From: Carex sylvatica
Lineage: Eukaryota > Streptophyta > Magnoliopsida > Poales > Cyperaceae
Direction: 5' to 3'
DNA length: 64,000 bases
Assembly (NCBI GenBank): GCA_964058845.1
Contig: CAXKVR010000939.1
Span: forward strand, 50,915-114,914
The first letter of the stretch is position 1; every line of letters begins with the position of its first letter. Of the stretch, positions 11,596-24,900 are shown piece after piece. Position numbers and translations under genes: made by a program. The notes under the pieces are model-generated. The model had not been told where the DNA came from and ran no database searches. It saw nothing but the letters and a program-made list of their open reading frames with translations.

Positions 11596-12467
11596 TAGAG
11601 GTTTGCAAATACCCTACCCGGGCCGCCAGTAATTGGTCCGCCCGTGCCCGCTACCCAGGGTATCCGTGCCCGAGTCTGGGTATAGGTCGGGTAAATGGGT
11701 ACACGAGTAGGGTACGTCTTTTCAGGAAAAAAACTCGACCATACCCGGACCGGTTTACCTGTGCCCATGTACCCGTGGGCCCGTGCCCGAGTGCCCGTGC
11801 CCGTATATCCGTGTACTTTTTTTTTAAATTCAAAATTCAAATCAAATTTCCCCCCAATTCTTCATATACATTTTTTTTAATAAATATGTTCAATATTTTA
11901 AAAAATAAATATGTATATACATATATTATATATGTTTTAAAGTTTCTGATTTAATTATATTTTTAATTTATATTTTATTTAACCTATTAAAAGTAAATGA
12001 ACGTTTAGAAAATATATTATAGATATAAATAAATTATGAAACTATATAATTAGAATGAGAATTTGAAAATAAAATAACATGACTCGCGTAAAGAAATAAA
12101 TAAATACATTTGTATTTAGCCGAATAAATATACAAATTTTCGCATGAATAATTTTTACATATAAGTTACAAATTTTATTTATTTATATACACTATTTGAT
12201 ATTGAACTATTTTGATTTTAAAAGTTGAATTATAAATACGTAATGATATTCGTACAACACCGTAAAAAAAAAAGAAAAAAAAAACCGGACCGGTTACCCG
12301 GACCGCCCTGCCCGTCAAGAGTACCACGGGCACGGGTTTTGAAAAAAATACCCGTGATACCCGGCCCGTAGTACCCGTATACCCGTGATACCTGTACCCG
12401 ACCCATACCTGTGCCCGACCCGAGGTATACCTGGACCGCCCGTCCCGTACCCGTTAGCAAAACTCTA
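11596..12467. mobile_element. Non-autonomous hAT-like element with 8-bp TSD
   Basis: The ends are TAGAGGTTTGC and GCAAAACTCTA, flanked by the exact 8-bp duplication ATCCGGAC (11588-11595 and 12468-12475). Subterminal regions at both ends are full of CGGGTACCCG/CGGGCAC motifs, as in plant hAT elements. The core is AT-rich without a transposase. The paralogous site at about 36637-36652 reads CAATCCGGACCATCC without the insertion, which confirms the ends. Open frames of 60-105 codons here come from the GC-rich repeats. Confidence 0.88.
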
Positions 12468-12711
12468 ATCCGGACCATCCAATTTAATGAGGCAATTATT
12501 TTGTAGAATTGTACTATAAAAAATAACACAGAAATTATAATATGCATGTTAATTTATGCATTTACATTGGTAAAAACACTTCGGTTAGAATATATACATA
12601 ACATATATCACACTATTGAACCAACCACTGCTGCGGCTTTTTTTTTAAATAAAAAAATGAACTTGTGTAAGTTATTTCCGTACATATTCGATTATTATTG
12701 GTCAATTTGCC

Positions 12712-12987
12712 AATGGACGGTGCAGTAGTTCACATTGTAGGCGCCATGGTGTTGGGATAAACTCAGCAATACTGCACTGCTTTGTGCCCGTATGCAAAGG
12801 ATTGAAGAGAGAAGAATATTTTTCTGAATAGAAACAATGCTTTATTTCCTGCACTGCCAAGAGCTCACCTTACTTTCCCCTCAGATCGATCGTTTTGTCC
12901 TCTGCTTCGCTTTACTCATTTTTCATTCTCACCACTCTGCAGATCTAAGGTTCTTTTCCCTCTTTCCACATTGATCGTCAGAGCAAA
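12712..12987 (+). promoter_or_regulatory. Upstream region of CNL copy 2
   Basis: This 276-bp stretch lies between the truncated intron of copy 1 and the start codon of copy 2. It differs from the conserved upstream regions of copies 1 and 3 except for the last part (AGATCTAAGGTTCTTT...CAGAGCAAA before the ATG), which is shared and is probably the 5' leader. No certain TATA box was identified. Confidence 0.5.
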
Positions 12988-15900
12988 ATGGCAGGGAATT
13001 TGATAACCTCTGTGCTCTCTCTAGCCACCAATTTGCTCCCATCAATTACAGCCTCTGCGCATGCTCCTTCTTCCTCTTCGTCAAATTCTAATAATTCAGA
13101 AAAGGAGCGTGCTCGTGCTGCTGAGAAGGATCTGGAGAGGTTGATGCTAACTCTGGAGTGGATCAAGGCCACGATGTACGATGCTGAAGAGAGGGAGATC
13201 ATAGACCGCTCTGTCAAGTTATGGCTAAAGGAGCTCAAGAAGGTTGCTTATATTGCTGAGGATGTGCTTAGTGAGTACCGATATGAGGTCACACGTGTTC
13301 AAGTAGAGGCAAGAAAGGCTTCTCAGGCTTCTGGTTCTCACAAAAGAAAGGAGATGGAGGTTAGTGTCCTGTGCATATAGAAATCAAAAGATTTTTTTGC
13401 CTTTTATCGTTGGAAGGTAGAATCTTGGATTTCAATTTAAAATCGAAAAGGGCAACGAAAAAAATTGACATTAATCAATATATCTAAATAAAATTTAATT
13501 ATTATATATAAGTCAGTGTATAATTAAGCTATTAAATATTTATTAACTGAGGTCTAATTCTTATGGAGGTATAATTTTAAATATTTTATTTAAGACAATA
13601 TAAAAAATCTAACCACAATGAACAATTTTTTTCTGGATTCGAACTAGATATATAATATTAAAAGAAAAAAATCTACACATTAATAAAGCCGAAATTTCTA
13701 TTAGTATCCAAAAATTCTATCAAATTACTGAATCTATCCAATTTTGAGCAGCATTTTGAATAATGCCCTGTCCGGTTAATAAATAACCGAACTGATTGAT
13801 TTTGTCCGGTTAATAACTAACCGGACTCAATCTACCCAATTCAAGAATTTTGTCCGGTTATTAAATAATCAGATTGAGTTTGTTTCTTTTTTATGTTGAA
13901 ATATTAGAAATGTTGAATATATATTTTTTAAAATCACAAGTGGAAAATAACGAATCAGGATCGGTTATATACGCATATTAGTATCGGAATACAACCGATC
14001 CTGATGAAGGCGATACAGATACTACAATAATCTGGATCGGTTAAATAACCGATCTAGATAACCACCTATCTGGATCGGTTCTTAATCTAGAAACCGATCC
14101 AGATAGTAATTTCGATCGGTTTTAAATGGAACCGATCCAGATAGTTATTTTCTGAATTTAAAAATTAAAAACTTTTTAATATTAATCAGGATCGGTTGTA
14201 TAATAGTGAACCGATCCAGATAGTCCGTTATCTGGATCGGTTCACTATTATACAACCGATCCAGATTAATATTAAAAAAAAATTAATTTTTAAATTCAGA
14301 AAATAACTATCTGGATCGGTTCCATTTAAAATTGATCCAGATTACTATCTATCTGGATCGGTGCTTAATCTAGCAACCAATCTAGATAGTCAGTTATCTA
14401 GATCGGTTTTAAATAGAACCGATCCTAATAGTTATTTTTAATTATTTTTTAATTTTTTAAATTCAGATTATTGACTATCTGGATCGGGTCATAACTAAAA
14501 ACCGATCCAGATACATATCTGGATCGGTTCTTAGCTTAAGAACAGATTCAGATAGTTAAATTGAATCAAAAAAAAAAATTATTAAATGACCAGCTTCCAT
14601 ATTTTGCTGGCCAAAATTCTTGCTAAATTATCACAAATCCGAAATGAAATGTCACACATCCTAAAATTATGTTTCATACACATACACATCCTAAATTAGC
14701 TATCACATACACATCCTAAATTAAATATCATACACATCCTAAATTATTACAAAAAATTCATGTTCATGCAAATTAAAATTACACACATCCTACAATGTTG
14801 TACTTATTCTCGGCCTAATCTCATGTAAAAAAATTTTAACCCACATTTTCCGAAAATCTCCCAATCGTTGTACATTATGTTTAACGGGAATATCCTGTAT
14901 TTTTAAAAAGATAGAAGAGCATGCACAATTAATTTTGTATTTTATTATATTTGAAGCAACAATTTATCATTACTTTTGAAAAATATATAAATGCATATAT
15001 ACCCTTAAGTTCAGAAAAGAATCGAGGTGTTCGCTTATTATGTCTTGCATGAGCAACATGACATAATATGCACATTCCCAGCCGGCTGGTTGTTGTGGGC
15101 ACTATATAACAAGTTTGTAAAAAATAAAATGTAAGTTAATGAGCATACCAATGATTTATATGTTTAGATATTCACAAATTTTTGCATCTAGGTCCTTATA
15201 ATCATATCTCAATAGAAACTATTACCTTGCAATCGTTATGAACCATTAAAGAAGTACCCATTTCCCTGGTGAAGGCACTGTTGAAATATGAACAAATTGA
15301 ACAATCAGTACTTACAAGAGATATTTAAAATGATAATATAATAATAAAATCATTAGAATTCTAAACAAACGTAAAATTAAGAAAGTCACTTACTACTCGA
15401 CCGCAGCAGTGATCATTAGCATTTTTTTGCTCTTCTTATCGGAATCGTACACGTACAAGGCACGTTCTCTTGGTATAAGCACGGTCAATATCCAATGATT
15501 TCTGCATGTTATGTTTGTAGCATGTCATATTCTATAATTTATATGAATTGAAAGAAATATAATAAAATTATAATATATATATAACACTAACATCTGATGG
15601 TAAGGTATGAAGATCAATCTTTTGTCCCGATTCTCTTGGAGTGCTTTCCTCATGTATTGAAGAACACCTCCTCGGTCATCATGCAGCAAGATGGCATTTA
15701 TTCGCTGGGATTCCATGAAACCAATCTGCTCATCGAAAAATTCCTCTTTGATGAATTTGTGCCAATACCTAAAAAAAAGAAGGCATACATGTGTTCTCAA
15801 GTTTGTGAAATTTGAATTAAAAATACTGAATTCTGCAATTATTACGAATATTAAACTCACAGCATCCATATCTGAATGACTGGTCCAGTGAGCCACTCCC

Positions 15901-18900
15901 GTGGTGTAAGCAAGGCCGCATAATCATCTGCATAAACGTATATGGACTCTGCTGAACAGAAAAGATCAAGTGGTGGATCGATTTTGAATGGACTGCCATC
16001 TAGCTCTGAAAATCGATCACGCAGCTGCTTGAATGTTCGTCCCAGCTTTTCAAAATTGATATGATCAAATGCCTTGATGTGACTCGTTGTGTTCCGATCT
16101 CTAGGAACTTGCACCTCTTCGCGTGGTTCCTGCAAAATTTCATAATAAATTGAAATAAAATCCAAAATCAACTATAACTCTATCATATAGATACAAATTA
16201 AGAAGTATAAGAACTTAATAATAATATACCTCATCTGAACCTGTCAATATCATGGACATCGGCCATGCAGTAAAACTGCCGAGGACCGATGCAAGGGTTA
16301 ACTGCTCGCCATTTGGTACAGGTAAGGGGAGTTCTATGAAGTCTGCATCACGAACAACATCCACCGTTACTCTTGCATGGTCGGGCGACATAGACAAATC
16401 GTGAATTGTTCCACCTTGTACAACTGGAACATGAATTGTCCCTAAGGCCACTACAAGAGTATTCCCACCTACATTCGCCTGGAGTCTGCAGCTTAGTTCT
16501 GCCTCCTGTACAAATACATGTATTTACTCGAATAAAATCTAAATATGTATGAAATTAAAGCATAGGCCTACTGATTCAAATCTGAATTTGCAATACCTCA
16601 GTAAACTCGGAAAGATTTGCATATGGTTTGACTGACTGGTAGCTGCTCTAAATGACTGTTGGGCTATACGTCTTTTCTTGTTGGCCCATTGTCTGCTGAA
16701 GCATCATTGCAAGCTCAGCTTTCATTTCTTCTTTCATTTCTTGCCGCAATCTCACCTCCATTCCTCTTACTCTCTCCTCCACTCTTTGATCCACTCTCGC
16801 ATCAAATTCTTCTATGGATCTAGAGTAAGTAGTAGTGTGTCTCCTCCTTATCGAGCTCTTACCGAATGTTGTTGTCATTGGAATCAGACCTCCCAGTCCT
16901 CTCACTCTCCCAGGATGTTCCCGATTTGTCAGAGATTTTGTCACACCCCGCGGCCCCACGAGGCGTGACGGGTGCCTCCTGCCGTAGACATACGGTTGCC
17001 CGTATGCCTACAAGGCAAGTACGATATAATAGAAAGTAAAACACACCAACAAAACAAACAAATAACTAAGAAAAACAGTTCACAAATCCCAACTGGTCAG
17101 GTAATATCATACAAAATCCGTATCTCGATGGATACGTATCACCAAATGACATAGAGAACACATATATATATACAATCAAAACATAAATCTATACATGTCT
17201 CTAGTCACAATACCAGACAGCTAAGCAGCGGTGAAAACCAGGCCTACCGACCTCGTGTCTCTCTCGGATCCGCCGAACCGGAACCTGAAAAAGTAACCCA
17301 AAAGAGGGGATGAGAATTGAATTCTCAGTGCGATAATTTGCCACATATCGTCCCTGGACTTGCAATCACAGATTATATTCAAAAAGTGAACACAAATATA
17401 GCTCAAATCAGTTTATAATCATATATAAACATGAATACACAAACCCGACAACATATATCCAAATGAAATCACAATTCAGGAATTGCCAAGATGAAATTCA
17501 AGCACACAATATTTGGTTTAACTCGATTTCAGAATATCTGGTAGTAACTACAGATGTTCCACCAAACTGGACCCCAATTCGTTCCCACTCGTCTGTAGGG
17601 TTACAGACACCTACAGACGGCTGTGCCAAGTAAAACCTTTTCTCATGACACTCATCTGTAATTACAGGCTTAACTGTTTAATTAAAAGTCTGGTTCCAAT
17701 TCATATCCGGAAAATCCATATAAATCCAACTGACCATCCAAATGCAATACCCCCTGGGTAATGCCATCCGATACACAGTCACCACATCCAAAATCATAGT
17801 ACAAAGTCACTTACCCTTCGTCCCAACCGGTACTGGGAACTGCCGAAGGTCAGACGATCTAAAGCTTTAGAACACTGAGCGTCAAACGTCCATGCATTAG
17901 ACTTTGACAAAATCCGGATTCACCCCCTGGGTGACGTCATCACGGTGGATGACCATAATACCATATCCACCAACCGATGGTGATATAAAGCACGGTGACT
18001 TTAATTCCAAATTCAGATCATTCAGATCAACACAAATAATAACCATACCAGCATGCAAATCAATCAGATTTAAACAATTCGAGTTTCACTTTATTTGGGC
18101 AATGCAATGCATATGAATCGAAACACAGTTTAATTACATGAATCAAAACACAGTTTAATTTCTGAATATAAGATATCAAACAAGTCCAGAAACCCCGCAC
18201 CTGAGTAATAGCACGCTCGACTAAGGCTCAGGCGTCTCGAACGATCCAGAAATCCTTTGCCTCGTATGATTACCACCTATTTTATACGTTAAATGCGATT
18301 AACGCGTTCGATTAATATCCGATAATTAATACCATTACCAAACCCTAATTCGAATTCCAATTCAATTGGTAGGTCTGAATAAACAACACGAATCGATATG
18401 TTTTACGAAGTTATAACTCGATTAATTCCAACAATTTCCAGAGTTTCACTTGAAACTATCATAATTCCTTTCCATTTCAATCCAACCCCAAAACCCTAGT
18501 TCAATTCCAAATTCCACAAACAAATCAATCCGATTATCGAGTTATAACATTTCAAATCAAATTCGAATTTCGAATTTCACCAAAATATAGCCAATCAATT
18601 AAAATTAGGGTTTCCAAGAGAAAAGGAAGATAAATCGTATCAAATATCACAAATTAACCAATAATCGAGCTAGAACTCGATTACGAAACCCTAATCACAA
18701 GTTTCAACCGAAATCACGACAAATCGAATAAATCGAATAATTTAGGGTTTTCAAAAGAAATTACCAGGGAGAAATATATATCAAATTGAAGCTTTCTATT
18801 CGATCAAGGATCGTCAATTCAGCTCGACTCTCGATTTTCCGGTCAGTCCGATCAGTTTTCCGCGTTCAATTTCTCTCTCTCTCTCTCTTTCCCTTTCTGC

Positions 18901-21900
18901 TTCGGCTAAACCTAACCCTCCCGTAATATTTCAATTTTATCGGTGGAAATGAAATGAGAAGAAGAAGGAATTTGATATTTAATTGGAATTTTGCAAATAA
19001 ACCCTCCATTTTTAGTTATTAACAAACTTGAAAATGTTTATTACAAATAGGCCCTTGTGTAAATATTTTATTTATTAAAAAGATGAAAGAGAAAGAGAGA
19101 AGATGTTTATTTAATCCATTTTGCAAATAGGTCCCTCAAAATAACAAAAATAACAGAAATACAGACCCCAGTGCGGACCAACCATCCGCACTGCGGATCC
19201 ATCCATCCGCATTCATTACGCAAATAACAAACACACCCCAGTGCGGATCACTCATCCGCACTGCGGATCCGTCCAGCCGCACTCACAGCGCAAATAGCAA
19301 ACACACATCCCAGTGCGGACCGATCATCCGCACTGCGGATCCGTCCAGCCGCACTCACGGCGCAGAAAAATGTCCGAGCCTAGTGCGGACGCACTGAGCT
19401 CAATGCGGGTGCTCCCATCCGCATTCAGTACTTAGCGAAATTTTCAGAAGAGTACAGAACTCACCCGCACTGCGGATTCCCATCCGCATTACCATCCGCA
19501 CCCAGTGAAAATCACAGGAATTCGTTAAGGAAAATTGTCCCAGTGCGGGTGAAGCCACCCGCAGTGCGGGTCATCCATCCGCACTGGACCGTTTTTCTAT
19601 ATTTATAATTCGATTCGTGACGCCTTAACTCAATCAGTTAGTATAAAATATTTATTATAAAATTCATAATGTCACATTTCTCCCCCCCTTAAAATGAAGT
19701 TCAGTCCGCTGAACTTGATTTCGTACCTTAATTGTCGAATAACTCCGGATACTTTTCTCGGATGCTCTCTTCGAGCTCCCACGTCGCTTCCTTATCGGAA
19801 TGGCGTCCCCATTTTACCAACACGAGCCGAATCACTTTGCTTCGTAGTCGTTGCTCTTTTCGATCCAATATCTGCATTGGTTCTTCTTGATATGTCAGAT
19901 CATCTTGTACGTGTAAACCCGAGTGATCAATACAATGCGACGGATCTCGCACATATCTGCGTAGCTGTGATACATGGAATACCGGATGAACCCGGTCCAA
20001 CGCTGGTGGTAGTGCAAGCTCGTATGCAACCGGTCCAACTCGTCGCAAAATCTGGAACGGCCCAATATATCGAGGACTTAGCTTGCCCGAAACACCAAAT
20101 CGATGCACGCCTCTGACAGGCGAAACTCGAAGCCATACGTGATCACTTTCTTGAAATTCCAACGGTCTTCGGTGAACATCTGCATATTTCTTTTGCCTTT
20201 CTTGAGCCGACTTGAGCCGACTCAGAACCATTTTCGTTTTCTCAGCAATTTCTTCTAACATTTGCGGCCCTGTAGGTGGATAGGTACCCGCTGGTCCCCA
20301 CCACAATGGAGTACGGCACTGCTGTCCTGTCAGCGCTTCTTGCGGTGACATACCAATGCTCGAATGATAACTGTTGTTATACGCAAACTCCACCAGATAC
20401 AAATGATCAACCCACGAACCTTGTAAACTTAGCGCGCAGGAGCGCAACATGTCTTCCAGCGTCTGAATAGTGCGCTCAGACTGACCGTCAGTCTGAGGAT
20501 GGTGCGCAGTGCTAAATCTCAACTTGGTACCCATTGTTTCTTGAAAACTCTCCCAGAAATGAGAAGTGAACCGAGGATCTCGGTCAGAAATAATATTGCG
20601 CGAGCAACCATGGTACTTAAACTGATATTTCAGAAACAATTCCGCCAATTCTGGCCCAGATGTCTCAATTCGAAGCGGAATGAAATGCGTTATCTTCGTT
20701 AACCGATCCACAATGACCCAAACTGTATTATACCTTCCGACAGTTCTCGGAAATCCACTTACGAAATCCATCGTGATTGATTCAAATTTCCTTGTAGGTA
20801 TTTCCAGCGGTCTTAGCAATCCTGCTTTTCTCTGCCGATCCGCTTTAACTTGCTGACATATTTGACACTTTTCAACGTACCTTTGTACTTCCTTTTTCAT
20901 CTTTGGCCACCAAAAATACCTCTTTAGATCTTGATACATCTTTACCTCTCCCGGATGGATAGCGTATCCCGAATTGTGCGCCTCTGACAAAATCAGATCT
21001 TTCAATTCCGAATTACTTGGTACACAAATGCGGTCGTGAAACCGCAAGATGCCATCTCCTTGAACTTGAAACGGTGAATCTGCATTTGACTCATAGTGCA
21101 GTTTGAATTTCTGACATCTCGGATCATTCTGTTGCTCTGCACGAATCTGCTCGTGTAATTCCGATCGGATTTCAACCGCTGCTAGCACAACCGACGCCAT
21201 TGCAGTTGCGCTAGTCCCAACCTCACTTCTATTACATTTAGATGCAACTTCCAACGCTAATTCGCGTGATGCGCCAACATGTATTTCCATTCTGCGCATT
21301 TCCTCGAGAAGATGAGTTTCACTTGTAATCACCGACGCCAGGTTTACCTGACTCTTTCTGCTCAATGCATCTGCTACACTGTTTGCTTTTCCTGCATGAT
21401 ACTGGATATCCAAGTCATAGTCTTTCATCAATTCTAACCACCGCCTTTGTCTCAAATTTAACTCCTTTTGCGTGAAGATGTATTTCAGACTTTGATGATC
21501 AGTATAGATTCGGCATTTCACGCCATACAAGTAATGCCGCCAAATTTTCAGCGCAAATATCACCGCCGCTAACTCCAAATCATGCGTCGGGTAGTTTTGC
21601 TCGTGCGGTCGCAATTGCCGAGATGCGTAGGCAATTACATGATCATCTTGCATCAATACGCAACCTAAACCCAATCGAGATGCATCGGTATAAACCGTGT
21701 AATCTTTATCAGCAGTCGGCATAGCAAGGACTGGCGCGGATACCAGCCGACTCTTCAATTCCTCAAAACTTTTATCTTGCGCGGTACCCCAATCAAATTT
21801 CACGCCTTTGTGCAACAATTTTGTAAGTGGCGCGGCTAACCGCGAAAACCCGAGTACAAATCTCCTGTAGTACCCGGCTAACCCCAGAAAGCTGCGAATT

Positions 21901-24900
21901 TCAGTAACTGTCTCCGGCCTTTTCCAATCTGTCACCGCCCGAATCTTTTCAGAATCCACCGCTAACCCTTTTCCAGAAACCACATGCCCCAAAAATGTAA
22001 CTTCCTCCAACCAAAATTCACATTTCGACAACTTTGCAAATAACTGATGTTCGCGCAGTCTTTGCAATACAATTCTAAGATGTACCTCATGTTCTTCTCG
22101 CGAACGCGAATACACCAGTATATCATCAATGAACACCACAACTGTAGAATCCAACAGATCGTGAAACACACAGTGCATCAAGTCCATGAACGCTGCCGGT
22201 GCGTTCGTCAGCCCAAACGGCATAACCAGGTATTCATAATGCCCGTACCTTGTACGGAACGCTGTCTTATCCACATCGCTCGGCCGTATTCTCAGCTGGT
22301 GATACCCTGTTCTCAGATCAATCTTTGAATATATTGAGGATCCCTGTAACTGATCAAACAGATCGTCAATCCGAGGTAACGGATATTTATTTTTTACAGT
22401 TACCTTGTTCAGCTCGCGGTAATCAATACATAACCGCAATGTTCCATCTTTCTTCTTGACAAACAACACTGGCGCGCCCCATGGTGACGTGCTAGGTCTG
22501 ATAAATCCACTCTCCAACATATCTTCTAATTGCGCCTTAAGTTCTTTCAGTTCTGTCGGTGCCATTCGATACGGCGCTTTTGAAATCGGTGTTGTGCCCG
22601 GTACCAATTCGATACCGAACTCCACTTCTCGCTCTGGTGGCAACCCTACAATCTCTTCCGGAAATACATCCACAAATTCTGAAACCACCGGAATGGTGCT
22701 GATTTCTGGAACTGCCGCAGACGCATAAACCACGGCCGTCAAGTAAGCATCACACCCTGATTCTAACAAATGTTTCATCTCTACAGCCGAAATACACGGT
22801 GTTAGTTTCCCAATTTCTCTACAATTGAGTATGCAAGACATACCTCTTGAATTCGCAAAATGAATCCGACGATGCGGAAAATCAATAGTAGCAGCGTGTC
22901 TCGTCAACCAGTCCATACCCAATAACACGTCGTAACCGATAATCTCCATCACCAATAAGTCCGCCTCGAACTCCCTCCCATCTATCTTAATCTTTCGGTT
23001 TCGGCATAAAGTGATTCCTTGATCAGTTGAACCAAACGGGGTTTGAACATTTACAACTTGATTACACGTCTCAATTGGCCAATTCCCTTTTTCTACCAAT
23101 TCCCTCGACACAATAGAATGGCTGCACCCCGTATCAATCAAACAATACGCATCCTGATCAGATATAGAGAGTATACCTGTCATGACGTCAGTCTGGCCAT
23201 CTCCCAGCGCAGTTGCAGCGTTGCGCGAAGTTCCAGCAATGTTAAGCGCATTCGCCGCCGCCCTGCCATCGTTCCTGCCGACGCTGCCGGCACCGCTAAC
23301 CCTGCCGACACTACCGGCGCTACTAGCCCTGCTAGCGCTAGCCCCGCCAGCTTGAGATGCACCACGTCCACGCCACGTTGGCGCTCCGCGCCCAACGCTA
23401 GCGGACCCTCCCGCGCTACCAGCGCCTCGCATCCTCATAAGCGCATTCGGGCACTCCCTCGCCCAATGTCCCGCGCTACCACATATGAAACAAGCGCTAG
23501 TCTTGCGCCTACACTCAACCTCATCGTGCGCTTGATTGCACGATCGGCACCATTGCGAAGGAATCACCGGTCTAAAACCCGGCATAGAGGTCTGTCTAAA
23601 CGGGGGTCTCGGCACCATATTCGACCGAGGGGGTCTAGCAAATGATGGTCCTCCCCTCGACCTCGACATTTGCCCACTCTGAGCATCCTTCTGTTTTACA
23701 TTTCTCTCGGTCAGTTGCTCTTTCCTCCGCTTACCATGCATCTCTATCTGTTCTGCATGATCCATCATAGATTGCAACTCCGTAGCAGTCGGAGTATCAA
23801 CAATCATCGATATATTGCCATCCAAACCATCCAAGTAATGCCTGTGATACCTTGCTGCGTCAGTCTGAATATCTGATGCATATCGCGACAACGCCAAAAA
23901 CTCACTGTTGTAATCCCCCACTGGACGCCCATTTTGTCTCAATTCCAGAAACTTTCTCCGCAGCGCTTCACGTTGGATATTACTCAGAAATCTCCGGTTG
24001 AACTGCTGCTCAAACCATTCCCACGGAATTCTCACTTCCTCCCCGACATAACTGCGTCGGGCCCCATCCCACCAGAACCTTGCGTCACCCTCCAATTGCT
24101 GCTCAGTTACCTCGACTTTGTCATCCTCAGGTGCGCGGCATAAGTTCAGCTTTGCATTTATTTGCGCCAGCCATTCCTCGGCTGCCGCATACCCGCCGGT
24201 TCCATCATAGCGTGGCGGATTCAAGCGCAGAAACGAGTCATACAGCCTTCTGAACTCTTCGGGTGCACCACCGCGAACCACCGGTGCTGCATCCCGCATC
24301 TCTGCTTGGCGACCTCTCTCGTAGGCCGCAATCAGCCGGTCATCTATGTCCCGGTCTCTACCTGGCGCTCCTCCAACGCCACCAGCTCCCTCAGCACCAG
24401 CTGGACCAGCTCCAGCCTGATCCACAGCCGGCTCGATAATCAATTCCTGATTCCTCCGAGGTCTGCCTCTACCTCGGTGTGGTGTTTCCATTTTCTGAAT
24501 AAACACAGTTAGTTTATAATATTCGATATATCATACGAAATTCGTATAGTCGCGACGACCCCATTAATACGTATACCACTCTCGTATCCAAACAAGTCTG
24601 GTTCAGGTTCTAAACCATGCTCTGATACCAACCGGGGAAGGACCTGTCACACCCCGCGACCCCACGAGGCGTGACGGGTGCCTCCTGCCGTAGACATACG
24701 GTTGCCCGTATGCCTACAAGGCAAGTACGATATAATAGAAAGTAAAACACACCAACAAAACAAACAAATAACTAAGAAAAACAGTTCACAAATCCCAACT
24801 GGTCAGGTAATATCATACAAAATCCGTATCTCGATGGATACGTATCACCAAATGACATAGAGAACACATATATATATACAATCAAAACATAAATCTATAC

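Larger units (their letters stand above)
10195..12711 (+). other. Orphan intron sequence of CNL copy 1
   Basis: This is collinear with the two ends of the copy 2 intron (13360-13934 and 35817-36880), with a foldback element and a hAT-like element inside. Similarity ends at ATTATTGGTC (about 12711), roughly 60 bp before the place where copy 2 has its acceptor at 36940. No exon was found in it. Confidence 0.8.

Noticed and set aside
11595..12547. Several 60-105-codon frames rich in Gly, Arg and Thr
   Set aside because: They are translations of the CGGGTACCCG repeats at the ends of the hAT-like element, open in several frames at once.
15597..15815. Plus-strand 72-codon frame opposite the protease exons
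   Set aside because: The minus strand carries the recognisable exon with splice sites; the plus frame is its shadow.
16972..18116. Small frames present in both gypsy LTRs
   Set aside because: Duplicated only because the LTRs are duplicated; no recognised domain and no codon pattern.
23043..23645. 200-codon plus-strand frame within the gypsy element
   Set aside because: Shadow of the GC-rich linker between gag and protease; Ser/Arg/Pro-biased with no domain.
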